NCBI RefSeq assembly: GCF_014647755.1
Contig: NZ_BMPU01000004.1
Coordinates: 154,601 to 218,600 of the forward strand
From: Porphyromonas pasteri
Lineage (GTDB): Bacteria > Bacteroidota > Bacteroidia > Bacteroidales > Porphyromonadaceae
Direction of reading: 5' to 3'
DNA length: 64,000 nt
Below the pieces are notes generated by a model. It was not told the origin of the DNA. It searched no databases and saw only the letters and a program-made list of their open reading frames with translations. Shown here in pieces: positions 16,418 to 25,201 of this stretch. Within the stretch, counting starts at the first letter, position 1. Each line of letters opens with the position of its first letter. The position numbers were made by a program, and so were the translations under genes.

Positions 16418-16846
16418 ATGATGGATGACAAGCAACTCGCCCTCGATATGCGCTACCTCCGTATGGCACGCATCTGGGCTGAGAACTCCTACTGCGAGCG
16501 CCGTAAGGTAGGCGCCCTCATCGTCAAGGACAAGCGTATCATCGCCGATGGCTACAACGGCACCCCCGTGGGCTTTGAGAACATCTGCGAAGACGAGAGC
16601 GGTCAGACGAAGCAGTATGTGCTCCATGCCGAGGCCAATGCCATCACGAAGCTCGCCAGCAGCACCAACGACAGCTCTGGCGCGACGGTCTACGTCACCG
16701 ACGCTCCCTGCATCGAGTGCGCCAAGCTCATCATCCAGAGCCATATGCGCCGCGTCGTCTACAGCACCGAGTACCGTCTACGTGACGGCATCGAGCTCCT
16801 CCAGCGCGCTGGCATCCAGGTAGATTACCTTCCCCTCGAGGACTAA
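16418..16846 (+). CDS. Deoxycytidylate (dCMP) deaminase family protein
   Basis: 142 residues. Zinc-dependent deaminase with ligand His70 and proton-shuttle Glu72 in HAEAN, and Cys98 and Cys101 in PCIECAK. The insert NGTPVGFENICEDE is typical of the dCMP deaminase/ComEB branch, which makes dUMP for thymidylate synthesis. It leads an operon with an S41 protease, 5-formyl-THF cyclo-ligase, FolP and CdaA. A link to folate-dependent thymidylate supply fits two of the neighbours. Confidence 0.93.
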   Translation: MMDDKQLALDMRYLRMARIWAENSYCERRKVGALIVKDKRIIADGYNGTPVGFENICEDESGQTKQYVLHAEANAITKLASSTNDSSGATVYVTDAPCIECAKLIIQSHMRRVVYSTEYRLRDGIELLQRAGIQVDYLPLED

Positions 16847-16891
16847 CCGACTCTTTCCCCCACCCCTTCATCATCCTCTATAGCAGACAGC

Positions 16892-18541
16892 ATGCAATCA
16901 GCACCCAACGAGCAGCCCGGCTCACCGCGCCCCGAGCGTAAGGCCCACCTCCTGAGTGGAATCACCTACGGGCTTGTCACCGTCTTGGTCTTCCTCTTGG
17001 GCATATTCACCTCCAGCTACTTCGGCATCGGAGGCCGACGCGGAGCAGCGGGTAAGCTCGGCGAAATCTATTCGCTCATCCAGCAGTACTACGTCGACTC
17101 GACGGATATGGACAGCCTCACCGAGCAGTCCCTCCCGCTGATCCTCTCACAGCTCGACCCCCACTCCGTCTACCTCAGTGCAGAGGAGAATCAGGAGTCA
17201 ACCGAGAGCCTCGAGGGCTCATTCGCGGGTATCGGCGTGCAGTTCAATACCCTCCTCGACACCGTCGTCGTCGTGCGTGTCGTCGAGGGTGGCCCCAGCG
17301 AGCGCGCAGGCCTGCAGCCTGGCGACCGCATCCTGCGTGCTGACACGACGAATCTCGTCCGTGACTCCATCACCTCTGAGCAGATCATGAAGGCGCTGAA
17401 GGGTCCTGAGGACACCGTCGTCAAGCTCACCGTCCGCCGTGGTGGGAAGACCTTCACCACCTCGGTCGTCCGTGGCGCCGTCCCCGTGCCTACCATCGAC
17501 GCGAGCTATATGATCCGCCCCCACGTGCTGTATGTACGACTCAATAAGTGGGGCACGCAGACGCCCTTAGAGTTCCAGCAGGCCTATGCCGAGCATGCCT
17601 CCGAAGGCGTCGAGCGCATCCTCATCGACCTCCGCGACAATGGCGGGGGCTATCTACAGGCCGCTACGGCACTCGCCACGGAGTTCCTCTCCAAGGGCGA
17701 CCTCCTCGTCTACAACAAGGGTGCGCACTATCCCCGTGAGGACTTCAAGAGCCCTCGTGACGGACGTCTGCGCCAGCTCCCCCTCATCGTGCTGGTGAAC
17801 GAGAGCAGTGCCAGCGCCAGCGAGATCTTCGCCGGTGCTATGCAGGACCTCGACCGCGCGCTCATCGTCGGCCGCCGTACCTTCGGTAAGGGTCTCGTGC
17901 AGCTCCCCTTCGAGCTGAAGGACCACTCCGTCGTACGCCTCACCGTAGCTCGCTACTACACCCCCTCGGGCCGTAGCATCCAGAAGAGCTATGCCAAGGG
18001 CTACGAAGCCTACGCAGAGGACATCGAGGAGCGCTACCTCCATGGCGAGTTCTACTCGGCCGATAGCATCAGTCGCCCCGACACCACGCGCTACTACACG
18101 CGTCTGGGTCGTGTCGTCTATGGCGGTGGTGGTATCACCCCCGACATCTTCACCCCGCGCGACAGCGCAGGGATCAACCCCTACTATATCCGTCTCCTAC
18201 GCTCAGGGACCTTCCAGCGCTTCGCCTTCAACTACGCGGACCAGCACCGTGCGCAGTTCCAGTCCTTCGGCTCGGAGAAGGCGATCCAGGACTACCTGCA
18301 TTCGCAGGGCGAGCAGATCGTCTATGCCTATGCACGCTATGCCCAGCAGAATGGCGTCCCCCAGCGTCCTGGCTACCTGCAGGAGTCGATGCCCATCCTA
18401 CGCCGTGACCTCACCGCCTTGATCTCCGACCTCTTGGGTGGGGACAAGAATGCCTTCTACCGCGCACGTAACGAAGAGGACCCCGAGGTCAAGGCCGCTC
18501 TCGACCGTCTCACCTCCGACGACTGGCGTCCGACGAAGTAG
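16892..18541 (+). CDS. S41 family C-terminal processing peptidase
   Basis: 549 residues. An N-terminal membrane anchor (YGLVTVLVFLLGIFTSSYFGI, about 28-48) is followed by a PDZ domain (about 95-185, FAGIGVQFNTLLDTVVVVRVVEGGPSERAGLQPGD) and the protease core. The nucleophile is the serine in NESSASASEIFAG and the general base the lysine in RRTFGKGLVQ. A C-terminal extension of about 150 residues follows. These periplasmic enzymes cleave unstructured C-termini; in Porphyromonas the substrates of this paralogue are not readable from the sequence. It ends three bases before the next gene. Confidence 0.94.
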   Translation: MQSAPNEQPGSPRPERKAHLLSGITYGLVTVLVFLLGIFTSSYFGIGGRRGAAGKLGEIYSLIQQYYVDSTDMDSLTEQSLPLILSQLDPHSVYLSAEENQESTESLEGSFAGIGVQFNTLLDTVVVVRVVEGGPSERAGLQPGDRILRADTTNLVRDSITSEQIMKALKGPEDTVVKLTVRRGGKTFTTSVVRGAVPVPTIDASYMIRPHVLYVRLNKWGTQTPLEFQQAYAEHASEGVERILIDLRDNGGGYLQAATALATEFLSKGDLLVYNKGAHYPREDFKSPRDGRLRQLPLIVLVNESSASASEIFAGAMQDLDRALIVGRRTFGKGLVQLPFELKDHSVVRLTVARYYTPSGRSIQKSYAKGYEAYAEDIEERYLHGEFYSADSISRPDTTRYYTRLGRVVYGGGGITPDIFTPRDSAGINPYYIRLLRSGTFQRFAFNYADQHRAQFQSFGSEKAIQDYLHSQGEQIVYAYARYAQQNGVPQRPGYLQESMPILRRDLTALISDLLGGDKNAFYRARNEEDPEVKAALDRLTSDDWRPTK

Positions 18542-18544
18542 CCC

Positions 18545-19105
18545 ATGGACAAGCCCACCCTCCGCCGTGAGCTCCGTGCCCTGAGCCGTGAGCATCTCAC
18601 CGATGAGCTCCGTCTCACGGGGAGTGCGTCCATCATCTCCCAGCTCCGTCAGCATCCCCTCTGGCAGCAGGCCCAGCATATGGCCCTCTACGCTGCCCTA
18701 CCCGACGAGCCGAACCTCCGCACCCTCATCGACGAGGTCGCTACGACCAAGCAGGTCTACCTCCCCCGCGTCCTCGACGGCGAGACGATGGATTTCTTCG
18801 CCTTCGCTGGCTGGCAGGAGCTTGAGCAGTCGGGGAGCTTCGGCATCTACGAGCCCCGCCTTGAGGCTGATGGAGCCGTAGACCCAGCGACGCTGGACCT
18901 CCTCGTCATCCCCGCTCTGGCGTATGACCAGGCAGGCTACCGCCTCGGCCGTGGCAAGGGCTACTACGACCGCTACCTCAGCCGCTGCCCACATGCCAGC
19001 CGTATCGGCGTGACCTTCGCCCTCCGCCCCATCGCATGCCTCCCCCATGACCCATGGGATCTCCCCGTGGAAGCCGTACTCACCCCACAGCCTGCCCTCC
19101 TCTAA
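18545..19105 (+). CDS. 5-formyltetrahydrofolate cyclo-ligase
   Basis: 186 residues. It converts 5-formyl-THF with ATP to 5,10-methenyl-THF, salvaging a storage or inhibitory folate. The signature GRGKGYYDRYLSR lies near residue 138, and LRRELRALSREHL at the N-terminus supplies the family's basic motif. It starts three bases after the S41 protease stop and ends twelve bases before folP, a tight operon. Confidence 0.94.
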   Translation: MDKPTLRRELRALSREHLTDELRLTGSASIISQLRQHPLWQQAQHMALYAALPDEPNLRTLIDEVATTKQVYLPRVLDGETMDFFAFAGWQELEQSGSFGIYEPRLEADGAVDPATLDLLVIPALAYDQAGYRLGRGKGYYDRYLSRCPHASRIGVTFALRPIACLPHDPWDLPVEAVLTPQPALL

Positions 19106-19116
19106 CCTCCCCCGCT

Positions 19117-20016
19117 ATGTCCCTCACTCCAGCACAGACGACCCTCACCCTCTCGGGGAAGCTCCTTACCCTCGAGCGCCCCGTCGTCATGGGTATCGTC
19201 AATGTCACCCCCGACTCCTTCTTCGCTGGTAGTAGGATAGCAGGCGAGACGGCACTGCGCACTCGCTTCGACGAACTCATGAGCGAAGGAGCTGCCATCG
19301 CCGACCTCGGTGCCTACAGCTCCCGCCCAGGAGCTGATGAGGTAAGCGTCACGGAGGAGATGGAGCGCCTACGCCCTGCCCTTCGCATCCTGAGAGACGA
19401 ATACCCCGACCTACCCGTCTCGGTAGATACCTTCCGCTCGGAGGTCGCCCGCATGGCCGTCGAGGAGTATGGCGCGGCTATCATCAACGATATCTCTGGC
19501 GGGGCACTTGACCCCGAGATGTACCGCACGGTAGCCGCCCTGCAGGTACCCTATATCCTCATGCATATGAAGGGCGACCCGCAGACGATGCAGTCGCTCA
19601 CCGACTACAGTGACGTGACGCTCGATGTCATCGACTACTTCGCCGAGCGCATCGGCAAGCTCCTCGAGCTGGGTCTGCACGACATCATCCTCGACCCTGG
19701 CTTCGGCTTCAGCAAGACCACGGAGCAGAACTATGAGCTCCTCATGCACCTCGACGACCTCACCCGCACCTTCACACAGCCCGTCCTCGTCGGTGTCTCA
19801 CGCAAGAGCATGATCTACCGCCCCCTCGGCTGCACGCCTGCCGAAGCCCTCGGTGGTACGACCTTCCTCCATGCCCTCGCCCTCGAGCGTGGCGCACAGA
19901 TCCTCCGTGTGCACGATGTACGCGCTGCCGCTGAGGCCATCACGCTCTACGAGCAAGCCCGCCCCTACCTCCACAGAGAGGAGCACCTGCACTATAGCTT
20001 CACCCGCTCACACTAA
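19117..20016 (+). CDS. folP: Dihydropteroate synthase
   Basis: 299 residues. It condenses pABA with the pterin diphosphate to make dihydropteroate and is the sulfonamide target. Motifs are GIVNVTPDSFFAGS near residue 25, DLGAYSSRPGADEV near 63, INDISGG near 125 and GFGFSKTTEQN near 195. The ATG at 19117 gives the normal length; the frame is open to 19054 but that would overlap the preceding gene. It is followed 22 bases later by cdaA, a neighbour seen widely in Bacteroidota. Confidence 0.96.
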   Translation: MSLTPAQTTLTLSGKLLTLERPVVMGIVNVTPDSFFAGSRIAGETALRTRFDELMSEGAAIADLGAYSSRPGADEVSVTEEMERLRPALRILRDEYPDLPVSVDTFRSEVARMAVEEYGAAIINDISGGALDPEMYRTVAALQVPYILMHMKGDPQTMQSLTDYSDVTLDVIDYFAERIGKLLELGLHDIILDPGFGFSKTTEQNYELLMHLDDLTRTFTQPVLVGVSRKSMIYRPLGCTPAEALGGTTFLHALALERGAQILRVHDVRAAAEAITLYEQARPYLHREEHLHYSFTRSH

Positions 20017-20037
20017 CCCCCGACTTATATCGCCCTT

Positions 20038-20811
20038 ATGTTCGCTTGGCTCGACATCTCCATCAAGGACATCATCGACATACTGCTCCTCGCGGTCTTC
20101 CTCTACTACGCGTTCACCACGATGCGCTACTCAGGGAGCCGCTCACTCTTCATGGGGATCATCGCCTTCCTCGGGATCTGGCTCTTGATCTCGCAGGTCC
20201 TGCAGATGCGACTGATGGGTGCGCTGCTGGACAAGTTCATCAATATCGGCTTCATCATCCTGGTCATTATCTTCCAGGACGAGATCAAGAAGATCCTGGT
20301 CACCATCGGCTCCGCCCAGCGCTGGCGTAAGATCCGCCGCTTCTTCCGCGAAGGCTCGGCGAAGGAGCAGGAGGAAGAGGACTATATCGCCCCCGTCGTG
20401 CTGGCGTGTATGAACATGGCTCGTAAGAAGACGGGCGCACTCATCGCCATCCAAGGCACCTCAGACCTCACGCCCTACCAGCACGCTGGGGAGCGCTTCC
20501 TCGCATCCGTCAATGCCCGCCTCATCGAGACGATCTTCTTCAAGAATAGCCCCCTGCACGACGGCGCTATGATCATCGCTGGCGGGAAGATCTGCGCTGC
20601 AGGCTGTATCCTCCCCGTAGCCAGCGACACCGACCTCAATAAGGACCTCGGCCTGCGCCACCGCTCTGCCCTCGGCCTCTCGCAGAAGACCGACGCGAAG
20701 ATCATCATCATCAGCGAAGAGCGTGGGACGATCTCGCTCGCCTACCGCAGTGAGATCATCGTCGACATCACGCCCGACGAGCTCCGCGCCCTCCTCTCCT
20801 CCGAAGACTAA
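20038..20811 (+). CDS. cdaA: Diadenylate cyclase CdaA (c-di-AMP synthase)
   Basis: 257 residues. Three N-terminal membrane segments (about 10-75) are followed by a DAC domain with the catalytic motifs DGAMIIAG (in NSPLHDGAM) and RHRSALGLS. CdaA makes the essential second messenger c-di-AMP from two ATP; c-di-AMP governs potassium, osmotic and wall homeostasis. No CdaR regulator or phosphodiesterase is adjacent. It is the last gene of the operon that begins at 16418. Confidence 0.96.
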   Translation: MFAWLDISIKDIIDILLLAVFLYYAFTTMRYSGSRSLFMGIIAFLGIWLLISQVLQMRLMGALLDKFINIGFIILVIIFQDEIKKILVTIGSAQRWRKIRRFFREGSAKEQEEEDYIAPVVLACMNMARKKTGALIAIQGTSDLTPYQHAGERFLASVNARLIETIFFKNSPLHDGAMIIAGGKICAAGCILPVASDTDLNKDLGLRHRSALGLSQKTDAKIIIISEERGTISLAYRSEIIVDITPDELRALLSSED

Positions 20812-20876
20812 GCACACCGCTCCACGAGAGCATACCGCACGGGCCTATCCGCTTAAGCCCCTACGACACGATACAC

Positions 20877-20922
20877 TTAGCCCCCACCACATCGAGCTGA
20901 TCGCTCTTGTGGTGGGGGCTAA
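20877..20922. terminator. Bidirectional terminator between cdaA and M64 gene
   Basis: 15-bp stem with arms TTAGCCCCCACCACA and TGTGGTGGGGGCTAA and a 16-base loop, between convergent genes. Confidence 0.85.
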
Positions 20923-20957
20923 CCGATTCTATCAGGTAGAGCATGCGCCCTTCGCTC

Positions 20958-22259
20958 TTACTTACAGCGAGGAGGGAGGTTGTAGTCGAGGATCTTATCC
21001 AGCCCAAGACGGCAGGCGGGGCAGAAGTCGGGGGTATCATTGGTGCGCATACGGCAGTTGTAGCTCGCGCGGTACATACCCTTCGCCAGATAAGCGCCCC
21101 CTTCGTAAAGCCCGACGGGGTACTTCTTCTGGAGCTTCGTAGGCGTAGGCATGGGCGTACCCTTCTTGATCAGGTGCGACCACTTACCGGAGAAGTCCTT
21201 GAGGTTCGTGACGTTCTGCTCCCAAGGCTCGACCTCAGTAGCGTGTTCGCTCGCTGCCGCTGCATCGCCTTCGTGGAAGTATTCGTCCGTCAGACCGCCG
21301 AAGCTATGGCCGAACTCATGTACCACCACGGGCAGGTACCACTTGTGATGCGTCGAGGAGATGAGGTATGAGTTGTACATACCGCCACCGCCGTAGACGT
21401 CGCTATTGGCGAGGATGATGAGGTGCTCATAGGGGATACCGATGAGGGCATCGTTGATCGCCTTCACACTGCGCGTCGTCAGATAGCGGTCGGAGTAGAA
21501 GGTATCGAAGTGCGAGGAGAATGCCGTGCGGGGCCAGCGCTTCTCACGAGGTACGGCGACGCCCGACTCTTCGGAGGGAGAGAAGACCACGACGACATTG
21601 AAGTGCTGGCGGTTGCTCTTGAAGGGCTCGTAGTTGAAGAGCGCTTCGGTAGCAGCCTCGGCATCACGGAGGAAGATAGGCATCTCAGACTCGGTATAGC
21701 CCTCAGCGAGGAACGCCAGGTCGATGCAGTCACGGCTGTCCCCCGAGTGGATGAGGTACTTGTGCTTCTGAGGCTGCTTCGTCGTCTGGTCACGGATGAG
21801 GATATCCTTAGGATCGATACGCTGCGTCTGATCAACGATGGTGCGCTGCTCGGCATTGCACAGGCGGAGCGTCACCTTCACGGGAGCCTTGGGGAAGGGG
21901 ATGCGCAGCACCTCCTCATAGGAGCGGCGCTCGGTCTTCGCTAGCGGTGTCTGACGCCACTCGAGGTAGAGCGGGTTGAAGGAGAAGGCATAGATGAGCT
22001 TGCCCGTGGCTTCGTCATGGACGTAGAGCTGAGCATTCCCTCTGAGGACGAGGCTATCAAGGTAGTGACGACGGCCAGCCCAGCCCTTGAGTAGATGGGC
22101 TTCGTCGGGCGTGATCTCAGTCGTCGACTCGTCCCCCGTGAGGATGTAGTCCAGGCGGAGCGTACTGTCTCGGAAGAAGGTCTCAAACGGCTGCTGCGCC
22201 GAGGCGCGGCCACTCCCCACGAAGAGGAGCAGGAGGAGAAGAGATAGATAGGTTCGCAT
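20958..22259 (-). CDS. M64 family metallopeptidase (IgA-peptidase-like), secreted
   Basis: 433 residues with signal peptide MRTYLSLLLLLLFVGSGRASA. An N-terminal beta-rich M64 propeptide-like domain occupies about 25-140. The zinc motif HEFGHSFGGLTDEY has His314, Glu315 and His318, with Asp325 or Glu326 as a candidate third ligand, preceded by the family segment LAFLAEGYTESE near 181. M64 is named after a Clostridium IgA protease; Bacteroidota members are widespread and mostly uncharacterised. I see no type IX secretion CTD at the C-terminus (it ends NLPPRCK), so periplasmic or outer-membrane-associated action is more likely than T9SS export. Confidence 0.9.
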   Translation of the reverse strand: MRTYLSLLLLLLFVGSGRASAQQPFETFFRDSTLRLDYILTGDESTTEITPDEAHLLKGWAGRRHYLDSLVLRGNAQLYVHDEATGKLIYAFSFNPLYLEWRQTPLAKTERRSYEEVLRIPFPKAPVKVTLRLCNAEQRTIVDQTQRIDPKDILIRDQTTKQPQKHKYLIHSGDSRDCIDLAFLAEGYTESEMPIFLRDAEAATEALFNYEPFKSNRQHFNVVVVFSPSEESGVAVPREKRWPRTAFSSHFDTFYSDRYLTTRSVKAINDALIGIPYEHLIILANSDVYGGGGMYNSYLISSTHHKWYLPVVVHEFGHSFGGLTDEYFHEGDAAAASEHATEVEPWEQNVTNLKDFSGKWSHLIKKGTPMPTPTKLQKKYPVGLYEGGAYLAKGMYRASYNCRMRTNDTPDFCPACRLGLDKILDYNLPPRCK

Positions 22260-22280
22260 AGTTATAGTGGATGTAAGGGA

Positions 22281-23228
22281 TTAATCGTGCTTCGGGGGAT
22301 AGGGCTCCGTGGCGAGCGCCTTGTACATACGCTCATAGAGTGGTAGCTCCAGCCCGATACGGCGTGCTGCACGGACGACGTAGCCCGTGAGATTCTCCAG
22401 CTCGGTAGAGCTCCCCGCCATAAAGTCCACGTGCATCGAGCTTGTGCTGGAGGGGATCATAAAGGTCTGACGCTCGACGGTGCGCTCCACAGCGCCCTCG
22501 CCTAAGTCGTGGCCGAGAGCGGAGAAGAGCGTGCAGAGCTCCTCGATGAGCCCACGCATCTCCACGGGGTGCGACGCGAGGGCTTCGCCCACCGTCATAT
22601 TGTAGTAAGAGGTACCCGTCGCGGTAGCCGAGATCATGAGGAACTTCTTACGGATGCTCTCCTCGATATCGTCGGGATTGACCACGTGCACACCGACGGA
22701 CTCCAGGAGGGCAAAGAGCTCACGCTCCTCAGCGCTACGCTCTGCTCCTCGTGAGCCGAAGAGGAAGATCTCTCGCTCGGCCTCTAAGAGGATCTCCCCC
22801 GCAGCAGGCTTGCGCCCCGAGATATAGACGCAGCCGTCCCAGACACGGGCTTCGGGGAGAAGCGCCTGGATCTGGTCGGTGATATCCGCACCGTTGAGGA
22901 GGGGTAAGATGATGGTCCGAGGCGTGATGATCGGGCGGAGCTGCTGGATATTCGCCTCAAGATCGTAGCTCTTCGTCGCGAGGATGAGGAGGTCGGTAGG
23001 CGGTAGGTCGTGGGGATCTTCGGCTAAGTAATCGGGGCGCACGGTGAAGTCCCGCTCGGGAGTGTGGACATGCAGTCCGCGCTCCTCGATAGCAGCGCGG
23101 TGTGCGCCACGGGCGACGAAGCTGATCGTACGGCCGAGGCCCTCACGTCGGGCAGCCTCTACGAGCATCGCTCCGTAGTAGCCCCCGACACCGCCGAGAC
23201 CGGATATGGTGATATTCTTGAGTAGCAT
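22281..23228 (-). CDS. panE: 2-dehydropantoate 2-reductase family
   Basis: 315 residues. An NADP-binding Rossmann loop (ITISGLGGVGGYYGAML) lies at the start. The central LLILATKSYDLE and LLNGADITDQ segments are typical of ApbA/PanE, and the helical C-terminal domain carries the STSSMHVDF segment. PanE reduces ketopantoate to pantoate in coenzyme A synthesis; family members vary in substrate, so the assignment to pantothenate is by family. It sits between the M64 peptidase and the glycosyltransferases without shared function. Confidence 0.88.
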   Translation of the reverse strand: MLLKNITISGLGGVGGYYGAMLVEAARREGLGRTISFVARGAHRAAIEERGLHVHTPERDFTVRPDYLAEDPHDLPPTDLLILATKSYDLEANIQQLRPIITPRTIILPLLNGADITDQIQALLPEARVWDGCVYISGRKPAAGEILLEAEREIFLFGSRGAERSAEERELFALLESVGVHVVNPDDIEESIRKKFLMISATATGTSYYNMTVGEALASHPVEMRGLIEELCTLFSALGHDLGEGAVERTVERQTFMIPSSTSSMHVDFMAGSSTELENLTGYVVRAARRIGLELPLYERMYKALATEPYPPKHD

Positions 23229-23242
23229 GAGAGGACTATATA

Positions 23243-24217
23243 CTAAGACTTATTTTTCAGCTTATTAAAGGCTCGTCGCCCCATAACAAATGCCCGGGGA
23301 GCAATGAGGAATAGGCGAAACTTTATCCGTTTCGACCGCGAGCGGAAGAGATTACGGAAGGGGCGACATCGGAGCTTGTAGGCAATCTGCAGATAATCAG
23401 TCACCTCTTCCTTATATCGATCGGAGGCACGACATAGCAGACGGAAGTGATACCAGAGGCTACGCACAGCCAAGGTATTAGCATACTCCAGATAAGCAGG
23501 ATCCCCCGCATGCCTATCAATGGATTCTTCTATATCCGCAAAGAGATCTCGTAGATCTGGGATCTCAGTCGCAGTAATTGCCCCAGGACGCTGGATGCGA
23601 TAGTTGTAGCCCACGATAGGCAACGCATGGAAATCGCCTGTACTCTGATAGAATGCCTCCAGCGAATAGACGTTGTCTTCCCACTTCGACCCCTCACGGA
23701 AGGTAAGCCCCTCTATAGCTTGGCGGCGGTAGATACGACTCCACACAGTCGCTTCGATAGCAAGTTTATTCGCAGTAAGGTAGCTATCTAAAGCCTCCTC
23801 TCGCGACAAAGTCATCTCGGGCATAAGGCAAGGCGAGGAGCAAGTGTCCTGCACTTTGTTGTGACCATAGCCAAGGATAGAGACTTCTGGATGCTGCTGC
23901 AGATAGCTCACAGCCGACTGATAGATCCCAGGCTCCAGCCAATCATCGCTATCGACGAAGGTCACCAATGGGCAATCATCCGTATAGGGAAGAGCAAAGT
24001 TGCGTGCAGAGCTTAGCCCCCCATTTGCCTTGTGGAGAACAAGCACACGAGAGTCACGTGCAGCATACTCATCACAAATAGCTCCACAACCATCGGGCGA
24101 GCCATCATCGACGAGGATGACCTTTAGCTCCCGATAGCTCTGAGAGAGGATTGAGTCGATGCATTGGTGGAGGTAAGCTTCGACCTTATAAACAGGGACG
24201 ATGACCGCAAGCTTCAT
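23243..24217 (-). CDS. Glycosyltransferase family 2, paralogue 1
   Basis: 324 residues. GT-A fold: KLAVIVPVYKVEAYLHQCIDSILSQ start, nucleotide-binding VDDGSPDGCGAICDEYA near 36, and the metal-binding DSDDW near 92. It then diverges in the acceptor region, where SRIYRRQAIEGLTFREGSKWEDNVYSLEAF is shared with its neighbour. The next gene upstream (24224-25201) is a clear duplicate with an equal N-terminus and a different C-terminus, so the two probably add different sugars or act on different acceptors of a surface glycan. Composition is more AT-rich than the housekeeping genes nearby. Confidence 0.9.
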   Translation of the reverse strand: MKLAVIVPVYKVEAYLHQCIDSILSQSYRELKVILVDDGSPDGCGAICDEYAARDSRVLVLHKANGGLSSARNFALPYTDDCPLVTFVDSDDWLEPGIYQSAVSYLQQHPEVSILGYGHNKVQDTCSSPCLMPEMTLSREEALDSYLTANKLAIEATVWSRIYRRQAIEGLTFREGSKWEDNVYSLEAFYQSTGDFHALPIVGYNYRIQRPGAITATEIPDLRDLFADIEESIDRHAGDPAYLEYANTLAVRSLWYHFRLLCRASDRYKEEVTDYLQIAYKLRCRPFRNLFRSRSKRIKFRLFLIAPRAFVMGRRAFNKLKNKS

Positions 24218-24223
24218 ATGGAG

Positions 24224-25201
24224 TTATTTACGGCTAAGCAAGGTACGCACGAGCGTACGAATAGCAAAGGATGTGCGGGGATAGGCTAAGAAAAGCTTCA
24301 CCTTCCTCACCTTCGATGCTGAATGGAAGGCATCAAGATAAGGACGAGCTTTCAGCTCTTCTATGATCGGCAGATAGCGCTCCAGCTCCCCGACAGCGAC
24401 AGAGTAGGTAAAAGACGATAGATATTTAATGTGATACCACAGGCAGTTAGTCGCAAGGGTATTGGCTAAAGCTAAGAAATGAGCATCATCTGGATAGCGC
24501 TGTATTGCCGACTCAATATCCCAAAGAAGGGATCGCTTATCAGGCAGTAGCTCGGAGGTCATAGCCCCAGGGCGCTTACTCCGATAATTGACCCCGACAA
24601 GGGGCAAGATATGATATCCCCCCGTACACCGATAGAGTGCCTCAAGCGCATATACAACATCCTCCCACTTACAGCCCTCGGTAAAGGTCAGACCATCGAT
24701 CACCTCACGCCGATAGATACGACTCCAAACCATCGTATTGATGATATTGGAAGTCGTAGCTACATAGCGAAGCAGAGCTTCGCCACGTGTCAAATGCTCC
24801 TCTGCAGGGATTAAAGGGATGGTCTTCTCCTCCGTGACAAGGTTGTAGCCATAGTTAATGATGCTGACCTCTGGGTGTACGGTTAGGTAGCTTACCCCCT
24901 TCTGATAGATGTCAGGCTCCAGCCAATCATCGCTATCTAAGAAGGTGACGAGGGGACAGTCGTCAATGTGCTGTAGAGCCAGGTTACGCGCAGAGCTCTG
25001 CCCACCATTCGGCTTATGCAGAGCGAGGATACGAGGGTCACGCGCTGCATACTCATCACAAATCGCTCCGCAGCTATCGGGCGAACCATCATCGACGAGG
25101 ATGACCTTCAGATCTTGATAGCTCTGCGACAGTATCGACTCGATACACTGACGCAGGTAGGGCTTGACCTTATAGACGGGGACGATGACGGCAAGTTTCA
25201 T
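24224..25201 (-). CDS. Glycosyltransferase family 2, paralogue 2
   Basis: 325 residues, tandem duplicate of the gene at 23243-24217: KLAVIVPVYKVKPYLRQCIESILSQ, VDDGSPDSCGAICDEYA and DSDDWLEP are nearly unchanged, and SRIYRREVIDGLTF is shared. Its start codon abuts the stop of the GT4 gene upstream (TAA at 25202), so translation is coupled. The likely role is elongation of LPS O-chain, A-LPS or capsule; the sugar cannot be told. Confidence 0.9.
   Translation of the reverse strand: MKLAVIVPVYKVKPYLRQCIESILSQSYQDLKVILVDDGSPDSCGAICDEYAARDPRILALHKPNGGQSSARNLALQHIDDCPLVTFLDSDDWLEPDIYQKGVSYLTVHPEVSIINYGYNLVTEEKTIPLIPAEEHLTRGEALLRYVATTSNIINTMVWSRIYRREVIDGLTFTEGCKWEDVVYALEALYRCTGGYHILPLVGVNYRSKRPGAMTSELLPDKRSLLWDIESAIQRYPDDAHFLALANTLATNCLWYHIKYLSSFTYSVAVGELERYLPIIEELKARPYLDAFHSASKVRKVKLFLAYPRTSFAIRTLVRTLLSRK

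Noticed and set aside
20958..22259. M64 peptidase as a type IX secretion cargo
   Set aside because: The C-terminus lacks the beta-sandwich CTD with its conserved motifs and ends shortly after the peptidase domain.
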